Shown: positions 11,795 to 24,374, counted from the first letter of the stretch. The stretch: DNA of 64,000 nucleotides from Imbricaverruca yamaguchii (GCA_034440575.1 JAOTOL010001334.1:359501-423500); one strand, 5' to 3'. Program-made: numbers and translations. Notes: a model not told the origin generated them from the sequence alone.

Positions 11795-13920
11795 TTCGCA
11801 TCTACAGAGAGCGCTTTGCCAACTTCGACATCTGAGAGGGTGACTGCCACCCCTCGTCATGAAACCATTGTAATCCGCACCTGAAAATGAAACTAATGGC
11901 ACCCAGTTATTTAGTTTATTTAGTCCAATCAATGCCGGCTTCAGAGCATGTCAAATGTCGAAGTTTCTTTTAGAAATATGGGAATGGAAACTTCTGCGGG
12001 ACCATGCTTGGGATCTGCTCTAAGACGTACCCGCGAAATAAAAACAAGAATGCTGGTTACAACCGAGCACAACTGTCCGACATTTAATTTAATCTCGTGA
12101 CTTGCATGGTTAACTGGTCAGTTCAGGTCAAACAAGTGTAGTTCTGACAAAACATGATCTATGGTAGCCTGTAGAAGTTTGTGAATAGCTAATATTGTGT
12201 TAATGAGGGTAAACACGATCGTTGAATCATAATTCAAGTAAAATGCTTATAACACACTTTGGGCAGATTATTCATCCTAGGCGAAGTGCATTCATTGACC
12301 CGATTTGACCTGAATTGACCTGAACAGGCGAACGGTGAAAGCTGAGCTGAAACATAAAGATATGCAAGTCAAAGCTATGCACACATTCATTACAATAAAA
12401 TACTCAGCAATTGCGATGTCTGCCCCTCGCCACCCACATCAATGGCGTCAAAGCTCCGTGACTCTACGTGAATGGTCAATTCGTGTACCACAACTTTCAC
12501 AAGGAATGCGTAATCAGTGATGCAAAATGCAAACCACGATGAGTTGACTGGGATAGGATAGCTTGATAGGTCTCCTCAATAATTGTGTAATTCAAGTTAC
12601 GCGTTGCATGTAAATAATGAAACTAAAAGCCCTACTTTCCTCCTCATCAACTTCCTTCGGCAGACCCCTCTTTTCTCAGGGTTCACCATTAACTCGACGC
12701 TACCGACGGACGGTGGGTGACTGGCTGCGGACAGATTGATGGATGATCTGGGCCCAGGGACGCATCAATTGCGAATGGTTATTTGTCGCCAATGCCAGGT
12801 CCTGTTCAAAACAAAATCTTGGTCGGGCATAGAAAGGCGATGCTAGTAATATTAAGCGTATTATCATTGTCATGGTGTGTCGGATTGAACGCAACGCTTC
12901 GACCAGCTGCTTCCCGCGTCATCGTCAGGAGTTTTGGCCTTAGGATGGAAGGTCAACGTTTCCGTATAATACCGCTCCGCAGTAATATACGGCTCAGCAG
13001 CAATCTTAGCCAATCCATGTCCTTCCAAAGCCAAACAGCTACAGATGACCCGATCAGCACCTTGTCGACACGTGGTTCCATCTGGTATGCTGGAGTATTT
13101 CTAACGTCGCCTATCCTAACAACTCGCCACTGACATTAGGACAATCCACCGGCGATCGGGCAGAACAAATGGTCAGCGGCGCAAGAAATCGTCGCCCTTT
13201 TACTCACAAGGAAATCGGAAAGTGCACTAATTTGGTCGAAATCGGAAAGTGGCGCCTGAATGCATCTCTATTTCATAAGCCTTGCACATGCTAAGGAGGA
13301 TCTGCAACCAAGATCCAGGCCATTGCGGGTTTGCTCCTACCTTGCCAAGCTGTAGGTATCTCTCACGGAAGTGAGGGATAGGTTGTCTTATGAATGTGAT
13401 AAAAGTGAGATATATGTTGCCACTAGTGGATACTGGACACATGTCATCAGATTTGGCGAGTGGGTTAAACGCTCATAAACACAAATAACTAACGAGCGCA
13501 CACTACATTGTGCGTTCAGAACACCAGGTGTACGCCATAGGCATATTGGAAACCTTGCTTCAAGTAGTTTCGAGCATCCAGAACCCTCCAAACCTCCGGA
13601 TGCTCCACCTATGTCTGCTACCATCGTTGTTGCATGCAGTACCATGTGCATTGCACATGGTAAGGTAGTTTAATTATCACTTGTGTTGACGGTGGCTACT
13701 GTGAATACCTGTAAATGATCGAGGTAAATCACATTTGGAAGACAAGCTGATGCTTGCGTAGCGTCGGCAGAATAGGACAGAACACCTTTTCTGGTAGAGT
13801 TTCGACGCTTCAGTATCGCCCTCACGGGGTACCACAGGGACTTGTGGAGGATGCGACATCAATGCGGTAACTACGGGGCGTGATTCCAGCTGTAGGCCCA
13901 GACGCGACCCGTTCGTCCAA
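11795..13920. other. No gene recognised
   Basis: Unique, mixed-composition sequence. It contains one small hairpin at 13640-13662, with 11-bp arms TACCATGTGCA and TGCACATGGTA around one base. No protein family or RNA gene was recognised. Confidence 0.5.
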
Positions 13921-13924
13921 CGCC

Positions 13925-14300
13925 AATCCTTGTGCCTCTCCTGCACCGACACTCTCCATCCGTGGACGCCTGAGCGGAGGTGCCGGCAGGTGTAGGTAAT
14001 GCGTCCTGCAGCTTTCCTGCACCGACACTCTCCATCCGTGGACGTCTGAGCGGAGGTGCCGGCAGGTGTAGGTAATGCGTCCTGCAGCTTTCCTGCACCG
14101 TCACTCTCCATCCGTGGACGTCTGAGCGGAGGTGCCGGCAGGTGTAGGTAATGCGTCCTGCACCTCTTGTACACCGACGCTCTCCATCCGTGGACGACTG
14201 AGCGCAGGTGCCGGCAGGTGTAGGTAATGCGTCCTGCACCTCTTGTACACCGACACTCCAACGGTGGACGACTGAGAGCAGGTGTCGGCAGATGTAGGCA
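13925..14300. repeat. 76-bp minisatellite
   Basis: Five units carry CTCTCCATCCGTGGACG, then GAGCGGAGGTGCCGGCAGG and TGTAGGTAATGCGTCCTGCA. Landmarks at 13952, 14028, 14104 and 14180 give a 76-bp period. Two unit variants differ at the end (CAGCTTTCCTGCACC versus CACCTCTTGTACACC). The minus-strand open frames across it are array products. Confidence 0.95.
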
Positions 14301-14309
14301 ATGCCAGCG

Positions 14310-15485
14310 GGCAAACAATGCGAAGTAATGTGTCCACGCGGGTCTAGTGGTTGTTCTGAGCAGCATAACCAGCATACCTTTAAGAGCACTCCTAAAGGCA
14401 CGGATCACTTTGACCTGCGTCGAGGATATGTGATGCTGAAGAACGCGGACGGGATCATGGCTATGCGGAGTGCTCTATATTGCGTTCAAATGCACAATGG
14501 GGGTATTTAAAAGTGAAATCTGACTGTAGTTGATAGGCTCGATGGTGCTCAGTATTTTAAAAACTCGTGGGCGGTGTGGATGGCTGATATGAGCGCCGAG
14601 GCATAATAAGAAGCTCCATGCATAGAACCGTACATAGACGCAGTGACCATCGATGCCGGCAAATAACTCCGGGTAGGGGTGGTGATCAGGCCGATATTGG
14701 TCGGGCCCGCATGACGCCCGACCTGCCCGCACCCAGCCCCGCTCTCTGTCTGTCCGCCTGTCTGCCATTAGCACTCTCCGCGGATGTCTCCGTCCCCTCC
14801 GCAGGTCGCCCGACGGTGTCGCCCTATCGCCTCATCCATCGACCCCAACTATCACCCTCTCCCACGCTATGAATATTCACAGAAACGCAAGGCATGCTAG
14901 TCGTCGTGGCAGCTTGACACGGAGTCGGTGGCGGGCCCGGAGATCCATGTAATTGGTGAAGTTTCGTGCAATTACAGCGGATATGAATAAGACCGTATGC
15001 AGTAATGGAATGGATTGTGGAATACGCGCCCAACTCAGTGGCCTGGGATTACAAAGCGTAGCGTGGTATGACGTAACGTGCCGTGACGTGACCATAAGAG
15101 CCCGTGACGTGACTGCACCAGTCCGCCCCCGTAGCGTCACGTGACGCCTTTTGTCACACAGACCGCGCCACGTGCGACACAGAGCCGCTGTAGGGCGGCG
15201 CCGAGTGAAGACGCTGGGAGCCGCCGGCCACGACTGGGCACGTGGGGAGTGGTGGCGCGCCCGGCTACCCCGATGGCTCGGGTCGCCAGCTGGTCTGGGG
15301 TATGGGGTGTGACCCCACGCGGCAGTTGGGCGTCTTGGCGGCCGCCGGGCGAGGTGGGACGCCTGTCCAAGTATCCACGCGTGCCGACGAGTACCTGGAG
15401 TGACCACGCGCCCAGCGCGCCCTCCACCGACCGATTGGGAGGCGCGCGTTGGTGGCACCTGTTTGACGAATGCGAACATTCAATG
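14310..15485. other. No gene recognised; CpG-rich part at about 15120-15440
   Basis: This is unique sequence with a GC-rich second half. Repeated CGTGACGTGAC-type motifs lie at 15066-15145. No recognisable coding motif is present in the several open frames. Confidence 0.45.
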
Positions 15486-15489
15486 ACGC

Positions 15490-15770
15490 GTGGGTGGTTA
15501 TTACGATGGGGCTTAAGACTGACTTTCTTCACCAACACTGGAACCAGCTGCCGGAAACCATTGTCAGTAGCAGCACATTGAACATCTTTAAAAACAGCAT
15601 AGACAATCATTATAAGAATAAAGAGCTTGCTTTTCAGTATTACAGGGAGGGCTGATTGACAGATTTGGTGGGCAACTGGTTGAGTGTACAGAGTCCAACC
15701 AAGAAGGCCCCTTGTGGCTCATAGTTGCACTAATCTTTTATGTCTTTATGTCTTTATGGCTTTATTGGGA
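15490..15770 (+). mobile_element. CR1-like LINE 3' end
   Basis: The plus strand reads LKTDFLHQHWNQLPE, then TIVSSSTLNIFKNSID and NHYKNKE. This matches the last residues of CR1/L2-type LINE polymerases (a FF-x-x-R-x-x-x-x-WN-x-LP-x-x-VV-x-A-x-S-x-x-x-FK block). It then runs through stops into a tail of octamer-like TCTTTATG repeats at 15733-15766. CR1 elements characteristically end in short octamer repeats and not in poly(A), which supports the call. It is 5' truncated and inactive. Confidence 0.75.
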
Positions 15771-15979
15771 TTTCCCGTTGTGGACGGGGAATGTAACACC
15801 AAATTACTGTCTTCCAGCAGTTTCTGCGTCCAGTACAGTCTTCCGCACTTGTTGGCGCTCCTGGGGGAGGGGGAGGGTAAGGATATGTGAGTGGTTACTC
15901 CATACACCATTACTATCGAATGGTGTCTCCCTCTGTCCTATATCACAACGGTCGGTCGAGGCAACGGCTTCTGGTTCTC

Positions 15980-16790
15980 TCGTCTGACGCAGACGCCAGC
16001 GGCCAGTGAAGCCTTCCAGCAGCTCGAGGACCCTTCCGAGCGTCCTGCGGCGACCTGTTGGCGGGGGGTCCGGGCGGGAGCGGCGCACCCCGCCGCGAGC
16101 GTCGACGCCGGCAGTGCGGCGGGTCCGTCTCCGGCAGCCGCCAACGGCCGCGGCGGCGGCACGCTCCGGCGCCTCGCACGCCTCTGCACACCGGCGCACC
16201 ACCCTTCCAAAGGACTACGGCCGGCCGGCCGCGGGCCCTCTCGCCCGCGAATCCGGGGTAAACGACCGTCGGCCGGCCGGCTCGGCGCGCCGCGTCGCAC
16301 TCTGGCCGCTCACGCACAGCCGGGCCGCCGGCCCCGCGTAACGCACAGCCCGCTCACGCACAGGCCGGCGGCCGGCGGCCGGCCGGCCGGCGCCGCGGCC
16401 ACGCATGATAAACGGCGGCCGACCGCGCTCTCGCCGTGCGCCGGGGCCGCTCGGCCGCTCCGCGGCTCTGCCGGCGCCCGCGGCGCGGGTTGCCGGGTGC
16501 GTGCGGCGGCCGGCCGGCCGGGCGGAGCGGGGCCGAGCCGGGAGCTGGCGGCGGCGCGGCCACCGGCGCGCCGCGGCCGCAGCGGCCAGGCTTGGCGCGG
16601 TGTCGACGTCGCGCTCCGATTGAATTAATTATTCAGGTATTCCATCAGCGTGTGACGTGCCGCCGTGGCCCGCGAACGTGGCCAGGCGTGAGCGGGGGCC
16701 GCTGCAACACGCGGCCGCACGCCGCCGCACGCCGACCGCTCAGGGTCGCGCGGCGCCGTTTTTGTCGGCCAGCTGTCCGAGGCCCGCTGG
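15980..16790. promoter_or_regulatory. CpG-dense patch, possible intronic regulatory region
   Basis: About 800 bp of strikingly GC-rich, CpG-dense, non-tandem sequence rich in GGCCGGCC and GCCGCGGC motifs. It is bounded by ordinary sequence and, at 16620, by an AT-rich TTGAATTAATTATTCAGG stretch. Open frames exist in nearly every phase, as expected for stop-poor GC-rich DNA, and none resembles a known protein. It could be a CpG-rich promoter, an alternative FOXO first exon region or an enhancer. I found no forkhead-domain coding in it. Confidence 0.4.
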
Positions 16791-16799
16791 ACATCGTCA

Positions 16800-17390
16800 A
16801 ACAGGGACAGGTCAAAGGACAAGGCGCCGCCGGCGGGCTGCCGTTTGGTGGTACCATGCGGCGGTGTGCCTTATTGGTGAGGTAGCACCCTGTACTTCAC
16901 GTGGCTGTGTAGGAACACGTGATGTACACCTGTTAGCGCGGACTGTGGTTTGGCATGTTGATAACTTTTCATAGTGGAAGTTTGATCGAGTGTGAGGGTA
17001 GACATTCCTCTTTTCCTCCCCATCCTTTTTTTCGGCGATATATTTCGGTAAGATGTGTCGACATGTTACTTTCGGAGAGCATACGAACAACCGGCCGATT
17101 GGTGCCAAATTTCCATATCATTATAAAATCACATCAGGCGGCTATTGTCGCTGATGCCCTGGTTTGCATTTTTAAAGATACCATCGACCCATGCATCAGT
17201 TAGTGTCTGTGGTGTACTCTAAGCGACCGTCAAGATGTGAAGCGCGGTCGTTTTAATTTCATCGGTTCTCCCGAAAACTCAAATAACCTACTAAATAATC
17301 CTACATATACGATGCGTAGCAAACATTGTGTTATTTGGAGCAAGAACAAGCAACACCTGATAATGTGCCACAAGCTGTGAAATATTTGCT
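16800..17390. other. No gene recognised
   Basis: Unique sequence between the CpG-dense patch and a long (TA)n tract. Nothing was recognised. Confidence 0.45.
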
Positions 17391-17640
<250 letters not shown>

Positions 17641-17644
17641 ATAT

Positions 17645-18135
17645 GTCGATCTTGCTTTCGTCTTACCACATTGTGGAATATTGAGCCGGATCTCGGCGAT
17701 TCTGGCGTGAAGCGACGGTTCGCTTTTTGACAGGCCTTTTTAGTGTCAGGCGTGAGTGGGGCTTTAGAATACGATTGAGGCTGGTATTGCTCAAAGCTAG
17801 TACCATAAAACATCTTAGAGTGCGCCCAAATAGAGTGCCGTGTTAAAATGAAACGCTGTTGGAAAGGTAGTATGTCTATTTATATATATAGCGGAAAGGA
17901 GGAGCCACTTGAAAAACTACACCTATTGCGCCTGGGTGCTTATTCCGAGCATCGGTGGATAATTATACAATTGATTTGCTGCTGGTTATTGATCACCAAA
18001 GTCGTATGATACCTAGGCTAGGTACAGCTATTCAGGTTATTTAAATGCATGAGCAACATTTATTGTAATACGTTGAGTTCCTCGTGTTTGATGGGTGCGT
18101 TACAAGGTAACAGTATTGAAGAGAGGGGGAACCCC
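17645..18135. other. No gene recognised
   Basis: Unique AT-moderate sequence. Nothing was recognised. Confidence 0.45.
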
Positions 18136-18240
18136 TTTTTAAATTTTTTTTTTTTTTTTTTTTTCTCCTTTTTTATTTTTTTTTTTTTTTTTATAAAAAA
18201 AAAAATTTTTTTTTTTTTTTTTTTTTTATTAATATAAACA
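18136..18240. repeat. Low-complexity T/A homopolymer block
   Basis: Runs of more than 20 T are interrupted by CTCC, TTTATTT and an A10-type run. The block is either a long poly(T) tract or a poorly resolved part of the assembly. Confidence 0.9.
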
Positions 18241-18369
18241 TTAATATTCTTCGTGGCAGCTTAAAGCCAGCCAATAAGTCCCACCGTAGGCTGCAATCCA
18301 GTGTTCGCATGCAAGACAGGGAACAATGCCGTGAAATTTCGTGAGTTGCTGATGACACAAGTGGGGGCA

Positions 18370-19365
18370 GCCGGCTCCAGGACTGACGTCGCCTCTGGTG
18401 CCAAATTGGGCCGGGCGGGTCGGTGGGTGCTGGGGGGGGCGAAATTGATTGTCGGGCATGCAACGCTCGGTCGCCGCTCGCTGACGTGCCTGACCTGCAG
18501 CACTGGTTTCACTGGTGAGGTGCTTTCAGCCGCGCTGGGGAGGGGAGGGGCACGACAGGCGACTCGCCATCAGCAATGGGGAAGGGAAGAAGAGGTGGCC
18601 CACCAGCCGCGCTGGGGAGTGAAGGGGCACGGCGGTGTGTGTGTGGGGGGGGGGGACGCTACCAGCGGTGGAAAGAGAATGGGCACTGAGGTGGCTCACG
18701 AGCAGCACTGGAGAAGGATGGGACACACAGGACAACACGTCGCCGGCGCTGGAAAGTTGAGACGACTGGCCAGCGATGCCGATAAGAGGACAGCACCCTG
18801 TCAGATAAGATGACTGGATATTACTGATCGGCGGGGTTGGGGAGGGGCTGGAACAGGTGACGAGTAGTAGAAGGAAGAGGAGCTAGCGAGCAACGGGGAA
18901 GCAGTAGGGAAGAGGTGGTGTAGAGTGGTGTGGAGGCCGAGTGGTGATAGATTGGTGATGGTAGTGTGGATGTGGCAAGTGATGGTAGAGGTGGCCTGTT
19001 GCAGTGTGAAGAGCGAATAAGCTGAGGGCGGCAGAAGAGGAAGACGGGGAGGTAAAAGAGCGACAGAAAGGGAGCAATTGATGGGGGAGTGGGGGAGTAG
19101 AAATATAACGGACTTAAAGTGTTGATGTGCCTGACCGATTAGTATGACATAGGTAAAGATACGCAGAGGAAGAAAGAGGTGAGGAGGTCGAAGGAAACTG
19201 GGGATGAACGTGGAGAGGACAAGCGCGACAAGAGAGGAGTGTAGTATGGTGGAGAGAGAAAGGGGAGGATATGACGGACGGACGGCACATATACGATGGG
19301 CGCCAATAACTGGTTCTGCCGTCTACGCAATATTGCAGCCGAGTTTAATTAATGAGCTTAAAATT
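18370..19365. other. Purine-rich region with degenerate repeats
   Basis: Up to about 18800 there are diverged G-rich units such as CGCGCTGGGGAG and GGGGCACG, including an uninterrupted G run at 18648-18657. From about 18830 to 19300 the plus strand is strongly purine-rich (GAGGAAG, GGGGAGG). No gene was recognised. Confidence 0.5.
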
Positions 19366-19369
19366 ATAA

Positions 19370-19730
19370 TTTCCTCCGCGGCATGGCGTGCTGGTGTCGG
19401 ACTCATTTGAGGCGCCATCCATTACGCGGCTTCCAGCGGGCTAATGGCCGCTTGTTGCCGGCGACTTTATTAAGGGGACGCCGGAGCTGGAGGCTATGGC
19501 GCGGCCACGGCGCGGCCACGGCCGGCCGACGGCCGTCATATTCCACGCCGCCGCCGCCGTCGCCGTTTTATCTGGCGTTATGAGCCATTTCGCCGGCGCG
19601 TTCACCTGCCGGCGTCGCCGGCGGCGGTCGGCGTAATAAACGCCGGATCGCGGGATCAAGGTGTGGCGGCGCGTCGACGGCGCGCCATCTCCTCGCGCCA
19701 GCTGCCGCCCACCGCACACCCCTCCGAAGT
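19370..19730. promoter_or_regulatory. GC-rich patch with embedded AT-rich motifs
   Basis: Non-repetitive GC-rich sequence (GCCGGCG, CGCCGGCG) is interspersed with AT-rich motifs such as TTTAATTAATGAGC, TTTATTAAGG and TAATAAACG. It resembles a conserved non-coding element, with homeodomain-type TAAT cores in a GC-rich setting. Conservation cannot be tested here. Confidence 0.3.
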
Positions 19731-20189
19731 GATTCAGAGAGGCGCTATTTTTGGGCGGCCACCCCTTTCCGGGCGGACCCGGTCCTGCCCTTTATGCGTG
19801 GCTATTTCTCCGGCACTGACCATTTTTACCCAGCCATGAATATGTAAATGCAACAGTGCGTGGAGCGAGCCGGGTCGCCCTCGTCCGCGGCCCTGAATCG
19901 CCGCCGTTCGGCGCTCTCCCGGTCGCCAATGAAAGGGAGAAAATCTGGTGCGATTCTGCCACAATGGATCTCTTTCACCGAGGAGCGGACGGCGGGCGGT
20001 CAAATGCATGAATGGCCGCGAATGAAATGTGGAAAATTGACAATGGCTGGCTACCGAAGGGTTACAGAAAAGATTCGGACTGATTACACGCGTGGGACGA
20101 GACGCACCCCGCCTGTGGCAGAAATCCGGCTGGGCCTCGCGCAAAATGGCCGACCAGCGCACAGTCCAGTCGTGCTGTTCGGGGTCGTT

Positions 20190-20575
20190 TCTGATCACTG
20201 CCTCATCATCGCCTCATCATTTCCGCAAGATCCCACTTCGTTGCTGCCTCATCATTATCTCATCACTGCGACTAGAGGCACACGATCTCGTCACTGCCTC
20301 ACTGCCGCCAGACAACACCCCACCTCACCAATGTCACCAGACAGCACCTCACCCCATCACTCTGCCGCTGGACAATATCCCACACCATCATTGCCACCAG
20401 ACAGCACCCCACTCCACCACGCTGCCACCAGACAACACCTCACCCAACCATTGCTGCCAGACCGCACCCCATTCCACCACGTTGCCACCAGACAACACCT
20501 CACCCCATCATCGCCGCCAGACAGCACCCCACGCCCATCACTGTCGGCGGGCAACACCACACCTGACATACCGAC
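20190..20575. repeat. About 30-bp minisatellite
   Basis: Units alternate between CAGACAACACCTCACC and CAGACAGCACCCCACT-type starts, each followed by a CACCACGCTGCCAC or CATCATCGCCGC end. Unit length varies from 29 to 31 bp. Confidence 0.85.
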
Positions 20576-20579
20576 GGAG

Positions 20580-22230
20580 AAGTGCGGCGGTGGTGGGCAT
20601 TTTATGCGGCGGTTGTTAGCTGTGTACCTGATTATTTTAATTGCCACTTTCCTGTGGGGCGAGGCCGGACTCCGCGCTACTGGCGCGGCATTGCGCCGAA
20701 ATTGTCGCCAATTAGTGGCATGCCTGGTGGTAAGTGACCGGAGGAGGTGGCTGCCGGATAATGTCCACTGACCGCGCCGGACGCCACGTTTGCGTTGAGC
20801 TGCGCTGGTGCCGGAATCCCGCAGGATAGCCCGGGGGCAGCTAAAGAACTAACGAAAGCGCCACTCCCCCAGCGATGTCGTTCTCAAGTAATGCAGACCA
20901 ATGTTCGCAGTGAGTTCATCAGAGAGGAGCCCGGCCCTGTGCCAGGCCCACGTCAGTTTCGCCCACGCCCGGCCCGAGCTCGCACACGGCCCTGGCCCAC
21001 GCCCGGCCCAGGCCCACGGACATAAGGCGCACCTCTGCTCGTATACATACGGCTGAAGCTGGAGCCCTGCCGCGACCACGATGATGTGATGCACAAACCT
21101 AATATGAAAGTCAACCACTAAAAAGCCCTTCGACCGCAATGGTTGATAAACGTTAAGCTAATCATCGAAGCCCTAGCCATTCAAGCGAAAACGTCAGCTT
21201 TGCGTTTATTTTGGAAGAAGCAGCATCAGCCACATTGCAATATTTAGCCATGTGATCGGTCTCTGAGTCCATTTTGTTTGGCAAAAACATTGGATGATAG
21301 GATGTATGCAGTTTTCCTCGTCATGAGCGGATGGGCCAAGGTTTGTTCGGCGGTTCTTCACCAGCTAATAGACGCATTGTCTGATGCAACACGAGCGAGA
21401 CCTGGAATGTCTTCAGAATTGGGAGTGCTGTTAAACGTTTCTGGGCACACTATTCGCCTTGCACGATATTTTACACACACCCTGTGAAATAAATGCAATA
21501 ATTCATGCACTCAAGTAGAGGGGTCGGTACTATACCACATTGTGCATTGGTCCTAAACCGTGCATGGCTTTTTCCTCATTTTCCATTGGGGGAGGGCGGA
21601 GAGGTGAAGTGGAATGTCCTCACGACTGAACTATCGCGACTTTGTGATTGTGTTTGGGTTTTGTCGTACTGGTAACTCTCGTGTAGTACTGATAACTCGT
21701 TTCGTCGACGTTCGTAGACACTACTCTGCATATGCGCAGCCCCTTTCGTTTCGTGACGTTTTAGGCGACAGCTAGCACCTAGTATCGTGGCGGCTCTTTC
21801 ACTTCATGACAGTAGCAGAGTTTCACATCACTTGCACTTATGCCTGATATCTTGCTTTGAATAATCTGTTTCCTTAACGGAATAAGCCGGGCGATTACAC
21901 AAGCTTGCTTGTTCTCAACGGCCCAGAAATGAATGTGTATATAGCCAGTACCGTCTTAGCGCCCTTAGCCGAAATAACCAGCCGACCTTAACCAACGGCT
22001 GCCGACCCACCCACCCGTCCTTCCGCCCGACTCGCCCTCTGTTAATTTGCGTTTGGCCATAAGCCGGCGCGGCGTCTCCGCCCCGTCGGCCGGATTGTGC
22101 GCGCCATCGATTTTCAATTTAATTCCAATAATGTAACATTTGGCCTGACATTCTGACACCCGGCTGTTTTATAACGGCACCGATCAATACGCAGTCAAAC
22201 AGGCAGCCGCGGCCGGCGGCGACACGTGCG
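20580..22230. other. No gene recognised
   Basis: Unique sequence, with a short GGCCCAC-rich stretch at 20935-21015. An AT-rich run with GATTTTCAATTTAATTCC at 22105-22145 sits in GC-rich surroundings. No coding family was recognised. Confidence 0.45.
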
Positions 22231-22235
22231 GTGTG

Positions 22236-23140
22236 GACCGCCACACCCCGCTGGTGGCCGCCACCCAGCTGCCACACCCCGCTGGTGGCCGCCACCCAGC
22301 TGCCACACCCCGCTGGTGGCCGCCACCCAGCTGCCACACCCCGCTGGTGGCCGCCACCCAGCTGCCACACCCGCTGGTGGCCGCCACCCAGCTGCCACAC
22401 CCCGCTGGTGGCCGCCACCCAGCTGCCACACCCCGCTGGTGGCCGCCACCCAGCTGCCACACCCCGCTGGTGGCCGCCAGCTGCCACACCCGCTGGTGGC
22501 CGCCACCCAGCTGCCACACCCCGCTGGTGGCCGCCACCCAGCTGCCACACCCGCTGGTGGCCGCCACCCAGCTGCCACACCCCGCTGGTGGCCGCCACCC
22601 AGCTGCCACACCCCGCTGGTGGCCGCCACCCAGCTGCCACACCCCGCTGGTGGCCGCCACCCAGCTGCCACACCCCGCTGGTGGCCGCCACCCAGCTGCC
22701 ACACCCCGCTGGTGGCCGCCACCCAGCTGCCACACCCCGCTGGTGGCCGCCACCCAGCTGCCACACCCCGCTGGTGGCCGCCACCCAGCTGCCACACCCC
22801 GCTGGTGGCCGCCACCCAGCTGCCACACCCCGCTGGTGGCCGCCACCCAGCTGCCACACCCCGCTGGTGGCCGCCACCCAGCTGCCACACCCCGCTGGTG
22901 GCCGCCACCCAGCTGCCACACCCCGCTGGTGGCCGCCACCCAGCTGCCACACCACGCTGGTGGCTGCCACCCAGCTGCCACACCCCGCTGGTGGCCGCCA
23001 CCCAACTGCCACACCCCGCTGGTGGCCGCCACCCAGCTGCCACACCCCGCTGGTGGCCGCCACCCAGCTGCCACACCCCGCTGGTGGCCGTCTCCGAGCT
23101 GCCACACCCCGCTGGTGGCCGCCACCCAGCTGCCACGCCT
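22236..23140. repeat. 31-bp minisatellite, about 29 copies
   Basis: Nearly identical 31-bp units read CTGGTGGCCGCCACC, then CAGCTGCCACACCCCG. Landmarks at 22251 and 22282 give the period. A few units lack one C or are shortened near 22475. Each unit contains the palindrome CAGCTG (an E-box) and a GGTGG/CCACC stem around CCG. With 31 bp per unit and no stops, both strands stay open for over 300 codons in several frames; none is a gene. Confidence 0.98.
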
Positions 23141-23144
23141 CGCA

Positions 23145-23699
23145 ACCACGGCGACCAAGCGACCGGCGATCCTTTCGAGTGAAGGAAGAAGGCTGGGTTC
23201 CGTTGTCGACACACTTGGCTTCTCAGTTCACTTATTGGTGATGTCTGCCTGCGCCCACTGGCCAAGGGTGAGCCTGAACTTCCAGAAGGTGGTGAGGATT
23301 CGAGGCGTCCCCTTCCATCCGGATACCCGCACCGCTGCCCAGCGGGCCCGGCTGTGCTGGCCAATTAGCTGACCTCTCTGTGGGCGTGCTCGATACATTC
23401 AACGGCGATAATTGCACAAGGGAAGAGCTGGTAACATTGGGCAACTACTTGCTTGTGGCTGCGTCCGCTACCTTTTCAACGACACAAACCGAATAGTGTT
23501 TTCAACTTGATTACTTCAAGGAAGTGGGCAGTTTTTGCAGCGTGCATGTTACTGAAACACTCGGCCGCTGTTGGTTGTCTTTGAGCGCCGTTTTCGTTGA
23601 TGCATGACATGCTAAACTTTGATAAAATCCCACGTTACAGTGATATTCGTCATGGAATGGAGAGGGATGGGTGAGGATGGGCTGGTGTTTCTGTATGTG

Positions 23700-23731
<32 letters not shown>

Positions 23732-24120
23732 AATGTGTGTATGCGTGCCTGCATGCATGTGTGCATAGTGTGTGTGTGTGTGTGTATATGTTTGTATGCA
23801 TATGTATTTGTGATACTGGCTATGTATAAGCTCCAATTTTGTACATCGAACAGATGGTCTCGGGCGCTACATGAACAAATGGGATATTAAGCTCTCTTAG
23901 CTTTTCTTGAAAATATTTCAGGTTTAGTCGCAACAGTATGTAGCAAACTGGCAAAAGCCCATAGCAAAGGGACTGCATATAAAAAGGCAAAGGAAAGTGA
24001 AGTTATATAAACCTCACGATAGTAAAATGCATGTGCAATCCATTCGTTTCACTGGTGAATGAATGCTATTTTAAAATAATCTGCACTAGCCACTGTGATC
24101 TCGTCTAGCGTGAAGTTATG
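23145..24120. other. No gene recognised; (GTGC)n at 23699-23780
   Basis: Unique sequence containing a GTGC/GTGT tetranucleotide microsatellite at about 23699-23790. Nothing else was recognised. Confidence 0.5.
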
Positions 24121-24126
24121 GGCGCA

Positions 24127-24175
24127 AAATGACCAATTCAGTCAACGCGCCCTAAAGTTCAAACCCACCAACCAC
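24127..24175 (+). mobile_element. 3' end of the short interspersed element, diverged copy
   Basis: ATGACC, then CAGTCAACGCGCCCTAAAGTTCAAA and CCCACCAACCA, correspond in order to the 3' end seen at 110-176, with several substitutions. Confidence 0.45.
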
Positions 24176-24374
24176 ATTGTGTTTCTGCGTGATACCCGCA
24201 AAAAGAGGACGGACTATCTTTCCCCCGCATTGCATGAATTGGAGTGGTAATCCAACGCACGATCGGTGAGCTGTGATGGTGCTGTAAGCGGTGCTGTTGC
24301 ATCTTCTTCACATTCTCAATACCGACATCCATGCTTCGGCCCGTGAGAGAGCAGTTGCCGCCTCCGAACCCTTC

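Noticed and set aside
13677..14408. 243-codon minus-strand open frame
   Set aside because: Most of it is the 76-bp minisatellite; alternative frames over the same array are also open, and no domain is present.
15891..16628. 245-codon Ala/Arg/Pro-rich open frame as FOXO exon 1
   Set aside because: No forkhead N-terminal motifs or N-terminal Akt motif occur in any of the open frames of this CpG-dense patch. Stop-poor GC-rich DNA explains them.
22119..23372. Open frames of 318-389 codons on both strands
   Set aside because: The 31-bp array cycles through all three phases without stops, so every frame is open. This is a composition effect.
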